A stretch of DNA of 64,000 bases. Source: Echiichthys vipera (Eukaryota > Chordata > Actinopteri > Perciformes > Trachinidae). This document shows, piece after piece, positions 1 to 13,400 of the stretch; position 1 is the stretch's first letter, and the number at the start of each line of letters is the position of its first letter. Below the pieces are notes generated by a model, which saw nothing but the letters and a program-made list of their open reading frames with translations, searched no databases and was not told the DNA's origin. Position numbers and translations under genes: made by a program. The stretch lies in NCBI GenBank assembly GCA_963691815.1, contig OY829651.1, positions 18,438,319-18,502,318 of the forward strand. The letters are read 5' to 3'.

Positions 1-1690
1 ACAATGTTATCTCGTATTAACAGATTCGGTTAATAACTTTATTACCTTGGTGCGATACAACAGATACCACAGCAGTTGATATGTCCCCTCTCTCTCTGTA
101 TCTTGTCTATGTTTCAGCTCCTGCGTTATGTTTTCACTAACACACGACCGTCGCCATTTTACACAAACTACAGGTACGTCACGTCCTCTCTTCTTCGGTG
201 GTGTTAAAATCACCGCTGTTACGTCACTGCCGGAAAGAGCGGCCTCTACTGAGCAGCTCAACCACAGTGGTGCTGTTGTTTACATCAGGGGTCTTCGACG
301 CTTTACACACCAAGGACCCCTTAGCTGAAGGAGAGACAAAGCAGGGACCCCCGACCACATACTGTGGCCTATACACATACCCTTATGATGTATACAAATA
401 TGTAGCTATTCAAATACCAATTTTTTAACATATTCACATATTTAAACATCACGTTTTTAAATTAAACAAAGACCTACATATGGAAGACACAGTGCATACT
501 AAATACTTAACCATGTAGAGGATACCATAGCTAAAGACCCGTAGCCATTCACCAATGTTGTGTAAATTAAATCTTTCTTAATTTCACAAATAGGCCAATT
601 TATCTTTAACCTGACTCCGCCAGATGGATTCATTCGCATAATTCCCATTTGCTCTATCCATCTGGGAAATCTCGGTTGGAGATTTTTGGGAAGAGGCGAA
701 AATACTGTTTGCTGATTGGATAAATCATCTGTCTATCACCACCTAGGTTGTTGGTGATAGACAAGCCAAATCAACCAATCAGACCAACAAAGCGTATGAG
801 GTACTAACAGAGCGTCGAGGCAAAGCTCAGAAAATAAACAACATGTCGGTAAAGGATATTTTCCATCTGTGTAACGTGAATTTACGGATAAAAGGCACAA
901 TATCAGGTGCCCGGTCCATATTCCAACAGAAGGATCCAAGAGAAAAAAGCGTTAGCGGGTGGCTTGCTCATCTCATCCGCGGAAGACACCATTGTTTACA
1001 CTGAACAGTCACTTCTCGTTGCGTCACATTTCGAGACGCCTCAAAACCAACGCTGATTGGTTTATCACTTTGGCAGCCTCCTCCAAATTTTCTCTGCCGC
1101 AGGTTACCAGACTGATCTGCGAGTAAAATACTGTGGAGTTGCAAGATCAGGATGGTCTCACGGGGCTAATTTATCTTTGCTAATAATATGTTTGATTAAT
1201 GTTAATGTGTATTTTCATGTTGGGAAGGAAAAAAAACGTTTAAAAAGTGACCAAACAATGTTTTGGCGGACCCCCAGGAGAAACTCTGAGGACCCTCCCA
1301 GGGGCCCCGGACCTTCTGTTGAATATCTGTGGTTTACATGATTGTGTAATCTAATCAGTACTTTTTCTTTCTGTGTGGTACATCTGTGGCAGATGTTATC
1401 AAACTTGTTCACACACCTGATAAATGTAAATGACACCCCGTTCACACACAAACTCTGCATTCACACCAGTAAATTGGGGGCACAAGCACCTTTTGCCCTG
1501 CTGGATTACTAACACTAGCCCGGGCTTCCTGTGTCTCCTGTTTTCTGTTAATTCATTGAGAATTAGTTTGGGAATATGCAGCACCAGAGCAAAGGCAACT
1601 GATAAATGGGCCCTAAGGTGTGTTTGTGTCCTGTATCCTGTAAATATAATTTTGCACATCCTGCACAAAACTGTACAGCTTTTCTTTTCT
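1..1690. other. Intergenic left flank, no gene recognised
   Basis: No exon of a recognisable family was seen on either strand. Short open frames exist (for example 1430-1747 plus) but they lack conserved motifs and splice context. The segment holds a perfect hairpin at 730-763 and sequence that looks like diverged interspersed repeat. CCAAT-like motifs occur near 772 and 1056 but cannot be assigned to a promoter. Confidence 0.5.
730..763. repeat. Perfect 12-bp inverted repeat (hairpin)
   Basis: TGTCTATCACCA at 730-741 is exactly complementary to TGGTGATAGACA at 752-763, with a 10-nt spacer. It may be the core of a small foldback element; no target-site duplication was identified. Confidence 0.75.
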
Positions 1691-1706
1691 ATTCTATTTT
1701 ACATAT

Positions 1707-1940
1707 TTGGTTATAGAAGTCAGGATGCCCCCTGGGCGCCTCCTTAGGGAGGTGTTCCAGGCATGTCTAGCTGGGAGGAGGCCTCGGGGAAGACCCAGGA
1801 CTAGGTGGAGAGATTATATCTCCACACTGGCCTGGGAACGCCTCGGGATCCCCCAGTTAGAGCTGGTTAATTTGGCTCGGGAAAGGGAAGTTTGGGGTCC
1901 CCTGCTAGAGCTGTTAGGCCCGCGACCCGACCTCGGATAA
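1707..1940 (+). mobile_element. LINE fragment: C-terminal end of a non-LTR reverse transcriptase ORF
   Basis: The frame from about 1722 to the stop at 1938-1940 encodes an Arg-rich segment with GRPRGRPRTRWRDYIS and a following AWERLGIP motif. This is the typical extreme C terminus of a family of fish LINE ORF2 proteins. Nothing upstream extends the reverse transcriptase, so this is a 5'-truncated copy, the usual outcome of LINE insertion. The frame is open to its natural stop, which suggests moderate age. The exact LINE clade is not certain. Confidence 0.72.
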
Positions 1941-2795
1941 GTGGTTGAAGATGAGGTGAAGTCATGAAGAAGGTTATAGTACTTGTTATACATAATTTTA
2001 ATAGCATAGCATATTTTTTAATATTTACCTTTTCTGCTTGTATGGTGCAAATACCTGAATTAATGTGTTAAGTCAAATTCTCCCCCAGCAAATCTGAGGT
2101 CAGGTCAGAAAAAATGAATAAGGGCCCAGCAGCTCATTTTTCCCACTATGCTTAAATAGAAAACATATGACACCATATTATATTTGATATTATATTCAAT
2201 TATGCTATACTGATGTACTATACATATATCCTACACTGTTAAACTATATATTATTATACTGCTATATTGTTTTATACTGTTATACTTGGTTTATACCTTA
2301 ATATGTCACATAGCCCATACTATATCATAATGTGTACACTACATTAATGTTACATTGGTTATTGCACTACATTCTGTTATGTTAATACACATTACCATTA
2401 ATTAATTATATCATATATTGGTGTACACTGTTTACACCTGTTGACTCAATTAATCACACCACTGTCACTTTATCAGCATCACCCACTTAGTCATTTGTCT
2501 CCAAAATGCACTTGTAGTTTCCATTTTTATGCTGTTATTTCAGTGTACTGAATCTGTATTTATCGCTGCAACAGTAAACACAAGTGAACCATACCTGATG
2601 TGAAAATTCAAGCCCTCAGACACAATTTGTAACAGAAACTTTCTCATCTATCAAACATGTACGCTAACAAGATATGTCAGGTTGCAGCATATAACTTAAA
2701 TATAGCCTTGAAATATATATCGCCTTCAGACAAAGTTTCTTATGCAAGATGTGACTGTGAGGAAACGAAAAGCTGGATGCCAAGTGAATAAGTAC
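1941..2795. other. AT-rich intergenic DNA
   Basis: The sequence is strongly AT-rich with repeated TATA/ATAC-like words around 2150-2420. No exon, RNA gene or intact transposon was recognised. The LINE 3' tail probably runs a short way into it. Confidence 0.5.
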
Positions 2796-3531
2796 TTTGA
2801 TTTTATTTTCTAACTAAGAGAATGGGACAGAATCAATGGATGCAAAACAAATGTTAGCTATATCTGTGATGCAGTTAGAGACTGTAGGATGTCATGACAT
2901 TGCTTTATTCTTCTGTACCTCTGATCCTGAGCTCTGACCCACCTGTCAGTAGAAACTGTAGAAGACAAAAAAACAGGCTTGTTTCTGTAGTCCAAAGTCT
3001 TGATGACTCCAGTGGGTTTATTTTTGCATTCCTCAGAAGCACCAAGCAGGTATTGTTGTGCCTAACGGTAATATGGACCAGTGAGAACAATATTTTGATC
3101 ACTCTTAGAAAGACAAGGTTAAGACAGTAACAATAACATAAGATGCCCTTAAGATGAGTTTGGTCAGGTGAAACTTCTCACCTTTTTCTCATATTCCAAA
3201 CATTTAAAAAAAAAAAGGCCAAAAAATGTAAACAATGTCGAGACAAAACGAACAAAAGAACATAACAGCACCAAACACAAATAAACATATCGACAGAAGT
3301 ATAAAGAGACAGACTGAGTGAGTCCTCGAGCCTTAGCACCAGTACACAACCCCGCTGTCGGTCCAGCAGTCTGGGGATGAGAAGGCAACGCGGTACCACA
3401 GTGAAGGCAGTGTCGCGCTCAAGTCGGTACCAAAATATCAAACTCTCTCTGTCTTTTACTAACTTCTTTTGTCCTTTGAACATCTACTGAGAGTGTTTGC
3501 TGAGTTGTTATGAAGGAATGGGCTGACTGAG
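2796..3531 (-). other. nsd1: Probable nsd1 3' UTR
   Basis: This lies directly after the nsd1 stop codon on the minus strand. Minus-strand AATAAA hexamers occur at 3017-3022 and 2802-2807, either of which could end the transcript. The UTR boundary is an inference from these signals only. Confidence 0.45.
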
Positions 3532-4439
3532 TCACTTGTCATCGTCCTCCACTCTGCCCCACTCCTCCAAGTCCTCCCCCTCCACCTCTCCATCGTCATC
3601 TTCATCCTCATAACCACCCCAGGTGTCATACACATCCCCTTCTTCTTCATCCTCCTCCTCTTCGTCATCATCACCTTCCTCCAGCAGATCACCCACCCCG
3701 TCATCATCGCCTTCCTCCAGCAGATCACCCTCCCCGTCATCATCGCCTTCCTCCAGCAGATCACCCTCCCCGTCATCATCGCCTTCCTCCAGCAGATCAC
3801 CCTCCCCGTCATCATCGCCTTCCTCCAGCAGATCATCCTCCTCGTCTTCCACTATCTCCATCTCCTCCATGTCATGCTCTTCCTCCTCCGCTTCTTCATC
3901 GTCGTCGTCTTCATCTTCCTCCACCTCCTCCATCTCTAACCCACACACCTCCCCGTCCTCCACCTCGCCGTCCTCTCTCTCGTCCTTGGAGGAGGTAGGA
4001 GTGGAAAACCCTTTCCCTTCAGTCCTGTCTGTGGAGTAAGACCTGCTGGAGGGGATGAAGCTCGAGGTAGCAGTCTTTGTGTTGATATAGAGACGAGGAG
4101 GAGGCCCAATCCCGGCCGACGCAGCCTGGCCAGCAGGGGAAGTAATGGGAGCAGAACTGGCTCCTCTGGAGTCTGGGCCCAGTGAGGGAGTGGCAGGCAC
4201 AGCCATGGCCCCGGGCCTCATGGAGGTCATGTTGGGCACATATTCACGAATCTCCCCCGGCTCCAGCGGGTCAGGCCCGCAGGGGTCGTGTTCACTGCAG
4301 GACAGCTTGCCGTCCAGCTTGGAGATGAAGAGCATGCCGTCACGATGCTCCTTACAGTAAGAGCTGGGGCACATCTCACAGAACGAAGCTGCCTCTTTGC
4401 CACAGACGTCACACTGGTGCCATGGACACTCCCATCGCC
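3532..4439 (-). CDS. nsd1: nsd1 last exon: C5HCH finger and acidic tail
   Basis: The exon starts after CCAG at 4440-4443 on the minus strand and encodes RWECPWHQCDVCGKEAASF, then the Cys/His finger, then a linker rich in Ser, Pro and Ala. It ends in about 150 residues dominated by Glu and Asp, containing five 12-residue repeats, with stop TGA at 3532-3534. The mammalian protein, as I recall it, continues with several hundred Pro/Lys/Ser-rich residues here, so this tail is much shorter and differently built. Confidence 0.9.
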
Positions 4440-7400
4440 CTGGAGACAAGATCATTGTCATTACCAAGAAAATATATCTCTTTTTCTAGCCTAAAAGGTG
4501 CCAATAGTAAGAATCGATAAAAATCACTTAATTTGCATAATAGCAGCTCCATCTTATAAAGCTTAGATATGGTCAAAATCTACTTAAAAAGGGACGCTGT
4601 GTAGCATTTTAAGTAATTTATTAACTCAAATCAACACCTTCATTCATAAATAAGTCTTCATTGATGTACAATTACCTCTGCCAACAATCTCACTTATCCT
4701 CCTGAGCGAATAATTTCTAATCTGTGTTTACATAGGAAGGGTGAGCTCTATGGAGGCTTCCACGTCCTTCCGGTCTATAAAAAACTATGAACAGCCGAAA
4801 GGGAAATAAAGCACTACGTGGTACCGGTAAGACTAAATGTGTTTTCGCACAGAGCCAGCGCAACTGTGGAAGAGTGAAGAAGGAGCTCAGCGAGACGCGC
4901 CTGTCACGTGCTTGCCCCGGCAAATTTGAAAGTGTGCACTGCACTTTTGATCATAAGGCAAGATCATACCTATGCCACGCCCCAGGAGAAGGAACTCTTG
5001 TCGCCAAAAAAGCGAAAAAAGAGAATTAAAAGGGCAATGTGACCAGCAAAATCAGAAAACGAGGGTAAACAGCTTCTTGCCACATTGCGCCTACTATAGT
5101 TGCAACTTATATTTGAAAAAACGAGGCACTGGAGAGCACTATTCGTTTGAATGCAATATACAATTTTACCACAAGATGGGAGAAAAAACCTACACAGTTC
5201 TTCTTTAAAACATTGGAAAAATCAAACCGCGAAAATCCAAAGGCAGACACCCAACTGGCTGTGAGTTGGATCGGCTTTAATGTGTATAGCATTTTGAAAA
5301 GTTTATTTTCTCCCTCTGTCCTCTCCCACACTTTATCAGGATTATGAAGGTAAAAATTGTTCAGGGTCAAAGAAAACTGCACACTGTACAGAAAGTTTGG
5401 CTGCTCGTTGCTTTGAAATGCTTGGACCAAACATAGCCGATATAGATGGTTGCTGTAGTCACACAAGCTGACGTATTTGTTCACACTACCATTACCCAAA
5501 TCTGTCATTTTCATACGTTTTCTTAAGTATTAGTTACCTAAATTAATTCCTTCATTACACTTGTTTATAAACTAATTTTGCATTCACCAACTCTAGTCAA
5601 CTCTAATCTGAGTCTGGCAACACAAGAATTTAGATTCAATCATGCCCATGTTATGCTGCGAAAGGGCCACTAAGTCATCTTTGCATAAACAGTAGCAGCC
5701 CTCCACCTCTACTTGCCTGCGGGCCTCTTAGCCAGGTTGAGACAATCAGCATGATAGACCTTCGGGCAGCCGGGCTTCTTACAGGACACTATCTGGCCCC
5801 CATCACCACAGCTGAAGCACTCGTCTTCCCTCTCCTTGGTCACTTCTTGCTTGGTCTTCTTCTTCATGGGCACCTTCCTCTTACCTTCCTTCAATTTCAG
5901 TTTCTCAGCTGATGGCTGATTCTGAACACGAAAAAAAAGACAAGTTACAAGGCAGCTCTTCTTTTAAGTTGTAAATTTAGGCGGGGGGGGATGTGAATGT
6001 GTCTTTTACCTTTGGCCGGACACCCAGGAAACCACTGCAGTTCGGCGCTCCACATTTACAGGCAGTTTTCCCATTGCCAAGACACTCCAGGTTGTAGTTG
6101 AAATTCAACTCCACACCTAAAGTACATGTTCTTTCAGGACTATGCTGTGCTCAGATGTGTAGATTGTAAATTAATGAAATAAACTGCATTCTTAAATCCT
6201 ACACATTACAAACGAATAATTAGGCAGTCGCTCAAACCTTTTGGGATGTCTTGTAGAGAAAACAGTCCCACCCTGGTGTCCCCGTTCACAGTCCACTTCT
6301 GAGTCTCACAGTTTGGCTGACAGCAGTGGTTCATGAAGCGAGCCTGGTTCCCTTTGGGCCCGGCATCAATGATCCGGTCCTGGTATAACAAATTACAATC
6401 CAGTTAGCACCAAGCGTCTGATCTACATCATGAATCAAGCGTGTTGCTAAGCTGCGTATCAGTTATGTTGTTTTTGTGGTCAGCAGGCTCAGAATCACCT
6501 TGTCCAGTGTAAGCATGTAGAAGTTACAGATGTCGTTCTCTTGGGCGTGTCGGATCCTGGCTCGGCATTCTTCTTCATCGATTACCTCTCCCACATATTC
6601 ACACACAAAGGCTCCCTGAGAAGCAATGGAAAAAGAATGAGTATTAAAAAAAAATCGAGAGAGATAACGTGGGTATCGTAGTTGCCCTTTTTTCATCATC
6701 CGATTTCTTACCTTCTTGATGTCCGACACACCAACTAAACCCCAGCCGCAGGACAGCGTCCTGAGAATCTCCACAGGTGTGTACTGGCGCTTTGTGAAGG
6801 CCTGGTTCTGACATCGCTCCCCTGCCACACACACCTGAGGATGGCACTCGTACATCAGCATGCGGTTAATGCACTCTGAGTCTACGCCGCAAGGGTTCTC
6901 GTCAGACGCCTTACAGTTGCAGCGTGGGATTTCTGACAGGTCAGCAGTTATGATCTGAACCTTCCCAATTGGCCGGTTTACCTAAGAGATACACACAGGG
7001 GTTGGAATTTCTTTCACCATACATCTCAGTGAACTTCTCTTTAGTCAGGGCACACATCAGTATGTGGGGACACAGTACCTTGATGTGCTTGTATGGAGGA
7101 GGTTTCTTGTCATTCTTTCTGTCTTCCTGAAGCTGCTTCATCTCCTTTTCTGCCTGGAGCTCTCTGAACCGCTCCGCTGCGTCATTCAGGGCTAAAGAGA
7201 CAAAACATGATCTTTTCCTCTTTAAGAAAACACAACCTAAATATCAAAATTAAGACTATATTTATTCATATCAAAAGCAGGAACATAGATCTAATATAAA
7301 GTACAATAACGGACCAACTACATACCATTTTTGTACACTGCATCGGCACCCTTTCCCATTTTCTCTATACTGTGAGTGTCCCCCTCCATGTAGGGGAAGA

Positions 7401-10400
7401 CTCTGGCTTGGTACGTCCACACAAAATCTTTGGAGCCAAAGAATTGCACTGGAAACTCTCCAACCTCATGTTTCATCCTCAAGATATTATTTGGGACATC
7501 TTTGGGCAGACACACTTCTGCAGGCCACCACCTGAAGAGTCAGATAAGGTTTCAAAAATACAAACAGGTACATTCACCTGTGTGTGTACAAGAAAGGCGA
7601 TGTTATGACCTTACCTGTAACGTCCCCATTTGACCCACAGTATGTCCTTTATACGAGGCCTCTTTCCAGCTTTGCAGTCATTGCAGAACCAGCTGCCCTG
7701 AGGCATCTCTATATTCAAACATTCCTGATGGAAAGCAGCAGGACAGGCCTCGCAGCACAGCAGACTGCCCCCTACAAAGTCACAGCAAAACACATCGCTT
7801 AGGTTGTTTTCATGATAAGTTTATTACCTCCGCCAAGGAGGTTATGTTTTCAGCTCAGTCTGTAAGAAGGATGATGGAAAAGCTAGTGCCTGATTTTCAC
7901 GAAACTGGGTGTGAAAGTGTAGCATGGGTCAGGAAGGAACCCATTTCATTTTAGAGCAGATCTGAATCACGGAACTGATACACAAATTATTTTTCGCTTT
8001 TGTTAACATTGCATTTGTGTTGCATTCATGTGGTGTCAGAATTATAAGTTCCCTACGAGTAAAATTCACACATTGTGAGATAGGGCATGCCTCGGCCAAG
8101 GGCTGCACTCTGAGTGTTATTCTATAGTTGCTTATAACTTTTTATTTATCTTAAAAAAAAATCTAAATGATAACAAATAGCCTCAGACATTATCAGATTC
8201 AAAGTCTATTCTATTCTATTTATATATACCCAAAGGTATTCGATTTATAAGAATATGAAACAAACAGGGAAAATCAAGCAATTGTGGCAATTTGTGAGGC
8301 GTAACCAGTGACTTAATACCAGACAACTAATTAATTATCACACCAGGAGATAAGGCATTGAAATCAAATTAACTCAGCTGTGACTGTGCCAACTTTCACG
8401 AATCCATGTAAGTAATGATGGTGCTCAGTACGTGTGGTAATGCGAAGGCACCGTCCTTTAAGGTTGCATGGCTTTTTAAGACCCCGGGTTTCAGAGGCAG
8501 ACCTCAAAGCAGCACTTTGCCACGAGGGAGTATTTAATTGGAAAAATAGGACGGGGCATGACAATTAATTTACAACACATTATGCACTCCTGAATAATAC
8601 AGCACGGCGCATTTTCTAAAGCAGCCACTTTGATGGTTTGTATTAACGTTTGCAACAGAGAGACAGTTGGCAGGCATATATATGATTTATTTATGACATA
8701 ATAGTAAAGTTGTTTTAATGACAGGTTAAAATTACCATGGAATTAGACCAGACTTACCCTCAGAGCAAACGAAGCACCAGCTAACATTGATGTGTTCGTG
8801 GTTCTTGTAGCCCTTGCGGGGAGTGAAGTGGTTTGGACAAAGGAAACTGTTGTTTGCCAGCACCAAGCTGCCTGCTGCCATACAGTTGTCATTGGCGTGA
8901 TAGGCCACAGGGCAGCGAACGCATCGAGCCAACCGACCTACGATAAAAATACAGAGGAGCAATAAACAACTTCATCCATGCACATCCGGATATTGAATTG
9001 AGGTTTTGTAACAATAACCCGAAAAACACACAGTGCTTTCAGTCCAGTGAACTGAGCCACCGATGCCTAGCCAAAATCTTGGGCAGCAAGTGTTTTATCG
9101 AGGTCAAATGAGAAGAAAACACAAACGACGCACACTGTTTGTATTGCAGCGCCATGTTCAGTTACAAGGATGTCGTTTGAGCAAAGCATCTCAAACTATG
9201 GGCAATGTTTCCATTGACACGAGCAAAGATGTCAAAGAGTTATCACTTACAGCCACTTTATTAGGTATAGCTCTTCATTTGTTCAACAAGCTCACAACTC
9301 TAGACATTATCATCAGAACAAATCATGATATCTCCGGTCCTGAAGTTGAAAGCTCTTAATAATTACTTTATAAGAGATAGTCAATACTTATCAGCGCACA
9401 ATCTTGAGTTGTAAGTTTGGTTATCAGAAAATATAAAAATCTTAAAAAGGTCCCATATTATGCTCATTTTCAGGTTCACTATTCTGGGTTTCCACTAAAA
9501 CATATTAACATGCTTTAATGTTCAAAAACCATGTTACTTTCCCTATACAGTCTCTCTCTGACATCTGTCTGAAGTGCTTCGCTTGAGCGCCTGTTTCTTT
9601 AAGGAATTTAATAAAAAGGTATTAAGTGTATATTTGGGCATAACATGGATGCTTCACGCATATCTGCAACATGGAAGCACAGAAGAAAGAGTTCGTACAC
9701 TTTTAACAGTCAAATTCAAGCACTTTTCAAGCACTTTCAAGGTCCATTTTCAAGCTTTCCCGGCACCTTACAGCTGTGGTAAATCACATATTTCTACAAA
9801 TACAAACATACATATTGAAAATGATAATTTCACTTTTTTAAAGCACGTTAAAAGACGTGGTATTATGCTATAAACAACTAAAATTGTGTTTCGTAATACC
9901 AGAAGGATAAGAAATTCAATTCAATTTCTATTCTTTAGCTTTTTGTTGTGAAATAAATGCGGTCTTTATAATTTCAAGCATCATCAAGTACTTTATCCAA
10001 AATTACAGCACTTTGCAATCCTTGAAAACGCAACATTAAAACATAATGCTTCCGGCCACTGCTGTCACCAGCGTAGAGGCATACATTTTTTTTTTATAAA
10101 ACACCCAAAATGGATCCTTTTTACAGGACTGTCAACTCTAAAGGATGGTGCCCAGGAACATCGTATTAGCTCCTGAGTGCATACACTTTGTTGATAAGGA
10201 GGTAAAAAATAAAAGGGTAAAAATCAGGATATGAATGATGCTGTGAAAACACAGCTTCAAATCGTTGTGGAGCGTTTCTAACATGTCAATGTTATCATAT
10301 GTGGTTTAAATGCACGGGCGAAAGTGGAGTTTACCTTTAGTGCAACAGATGTTGAGAGGGTTGGTGATGTGGCAGGACAGACACACATGCATAGGGCAGC

Positions 10401-13400
10401 GGAAGCCTTTGTTATGCGGCTGGGTGGCTGAATACGCCAATATGCAGTCGTTGTGGTAGAACTTCCCGCACAATGGTATGATGCAACGCTTTACCCCATT
10501 ACCAGACTTCTTGCACACAAAGCATGTGTGGTCACCTGAAAGCAGCAGAATTTGTTTTTGTTTTTAAAGTGTTTAAGGACACTTATTTACGATCAGTGAC
10601 AGATTCAGCCTCATCTCAGACACGAGGTGTACCCACCAGCTTTGCATTCACGACAGAGGAATTTCCCCTTGGGAGCCACTGACAGGCCAATACACTGTGG
10701 GTGAAAGGCTCCATAACAGTGGCCGTCACACACCAGCAGGTCTCCTGTCCTCTCACACACCTGCACAAACATACACACAAATACACGATAAGAATTGGCT
10801 AATGATCAACCCGTTACAAATAAATGAGGTGTCAGGAGCCAAGTCGTACAAAGCAAATAAAAATAGACTTTGTGGTCGATTGTCTCACCTGACAGACATT
10901 CTCCTTTAAGGATGCAGCTCCTATTTTCCCTTTAACATCCACTTGAGAAGAGAAGCTATCATTCAAGCTAACAGGCAGCACCTACATAGATGAAGAAAGA
11001 GAAGATGTTACACTGACGATTGCAAGGATTATTTTCTTCTTTGACAGATGAACACGGTTCTTTTAGCTGAACAATACAACATGCACACTAGTGATGGTCA
11101 ACCCGGATCATTTTAAGGATTCAGGTTATTCCGAGTCACTCCCTAATATGATTAAGGTTGTGCGAGTCACTTGATCACTAATGAAACTTGTTCCTACGAT
11201 GTAATCTACAGTTAATGCAGCCACTCACTTAAGCAAGTGCATAACCAAATGCGCGCCGTGGATCTGTAGGGGAATATTATCTTCAACCGTGTGCGAACAT
11301 AGAGTTTGTGATTGAGTGATTCTTACTGATGCAGGAGCCGGGTCACCAACGCGGTGGGTCTCTATCGCCAGTGGCACTCACCACTCGAATAATAGGCCAC
11401 AAAAAGCTGTAGGCTATTCAGCCTTGGTGCGAAATAGGTCAAATAATCTAACATCTATTTGAGGATTTAAGGAATGGATTTTAAACATTTGTAGTAGCCT
11501 TCTACCCAAAGCACAGTCAAATATTGCTATAAATCAGTTAAATGAGTGATGGCCTAATAACTTGAGGAAGTGTGGGTCATTTCTCTGGGCGCAGCAGGCT
11601 CTTGTGAGCAGCGACTCAGACTGTTTGTCAATCAGCCGATCCACAGTCTCTCACATGAATCGCCATGTACCCGGATGTATCCTCATCCGCAATCTCAGAC
11701 TGACTGGCTCACTCAGTCCCAGTTAACGTTTGATGGTACAAATTAACTTGTTGCTGCAAATTATATAACATTTGGCAGCCTATATATAGTTGGATGTTGT
11801 TGTTGGGATGTAAACATTTCAAGATGTTTGTGTTTGATGTAATTACTCATTTAAGAGCTGAAAATGTGGGAGGACTCCAGTGTCTTGAGTGAGTGGTCAC
11901 TAAAAATCCTTGATTCCTGGGTTATTTTAGGGAGCCGGGAGGTGAGTTAACCGATTATTACTAATTCACACCTCAGGTTTGGGAGTTAGTGTTCCAGTGT
12001 GTACATTTGGTTTCTCTTCAGTGCTGCAGGCCACCACCTCGGCCTCCTGCTTGGGAATCTTGGATCCTGGAGGGCTGGGAGGCCTGTTTGGAGTGAAGAC
12101 CACAGGGAAATCTTTGCTTTCTGAGCACTGGGGGGCAGCAGCAGGGACAGAAGACGTGCTGGGCTTCTCTTTCTTCACAGATCCAACCTATCAAATGTGA
12201 GATTTCATTGTGTTTAGGATGGTTCATTATATTTTTGATGTCATTTTATCATGCGTGTACAGTGATTGCTTTGAGTTTGATCTTTAATTTGTAGTACCTG
12301 AGTTTTCTTGGCTAAGACTTTCACCTCTGAGGTAACTCCACTGTGTCGCTTTGGCTCCTAGAAAACAAACAGATTGTGAAAAACATTCAACATTTCCTAG
12401 TCCTAAGCACTCCCTGGAATAGTTGTAACACTCACCACACCCCACTACTGTCTAAATCCCAACATACCTTTTTCTTTGTATGAGCAACAGACACTTCTTC
12501 TATGGTACATTCCAGCACCTTGTGCGACAGCTTCCTTGGCCTCTTGCTTTCTTGAACCAATAACCCTGTTGCTAAAAATAAAAACAACTCAATAATGTTC
12601 TATTTAAATGTAAAAAGTAACATCCGTCATTCTGTCGAGCAACATCAATTAATTTTACATCATACAGCAAGATATATGATACTGGGTTAACCATCATATT
12701 CAGTCAAAAAAAAAAAAATACAAGACATCTAAACTTATTTACCAGATTCAGGAGGTAGATCAGTTTCTTCTGCTGTCTCTGTATCAAGAGAGGGTTGTGT
12801 TGGGACTGGAGATACTGAGGATGCTTCAGGTGAAAGTTCCTCCTGAGATGGACTCTGTTCCAGCTCTGCTGGAGCCTCCGTGGGCTTAACAGGAGACGAA
12901 GCTGAGGTAATTATTCCCGGTGTGGTGCTGAGATCATGGAGTGCCATCATCCATGATGTCTGCTGCATACACACATGCAAAGGAAACATCAAGTTCCAAT
13001 GATTTTTTACGTTATCCAGAGATTAAAAGTTTAAAGTATCAAACTGCTATTTGCTTCTGCAATTATATCTGGACAACCTAGCGACGAGACCATAAATGAC
13101 AGGAACATAGAGATAGAATGAGAGTAGAATGGACATTCCCATTCAAATCAACATTGCAGGATTGTCAGGATCTGCCATTGCAAAGTCCTAATTGATTTAT
13201 TTCCAAGGTCAGGGACATTTTCTTCTGAACGCGTCAAATGACCCCGGCAAAACGTTCAGCAGTCTGTTCTGCTCTTAATTTATTTCTACGATACGATTAT
13301 CTATACGATATGCCTAATTGTACACACATAATTACAATGATGTGATTCTTAGTCTGTGGGTGCCCGACAACAGTGGCAGCAGCGGATTGGTCCAGGGGTC

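Noticed and set aside
3459..3836. Repetitive Met/Trp/Arg-rich frame on the minus strand
   Set aside because: Shifted frame of the same 36-bp nsd1 repeat.
3623..4039. Ser-rich 138-aa open frame on the plus strand
   Set aside because: It is the exact antisense of the acidic nsd1 repeat; GAG/GAT codons read in reverse give Ser/Pro. No independent signal.
5107..5514. 135-aa open frame in nsd1 intron (minus)
   Set aside because: AT-rich intron, overlaps the MITE end, no motif or family resemblance, no splice context.
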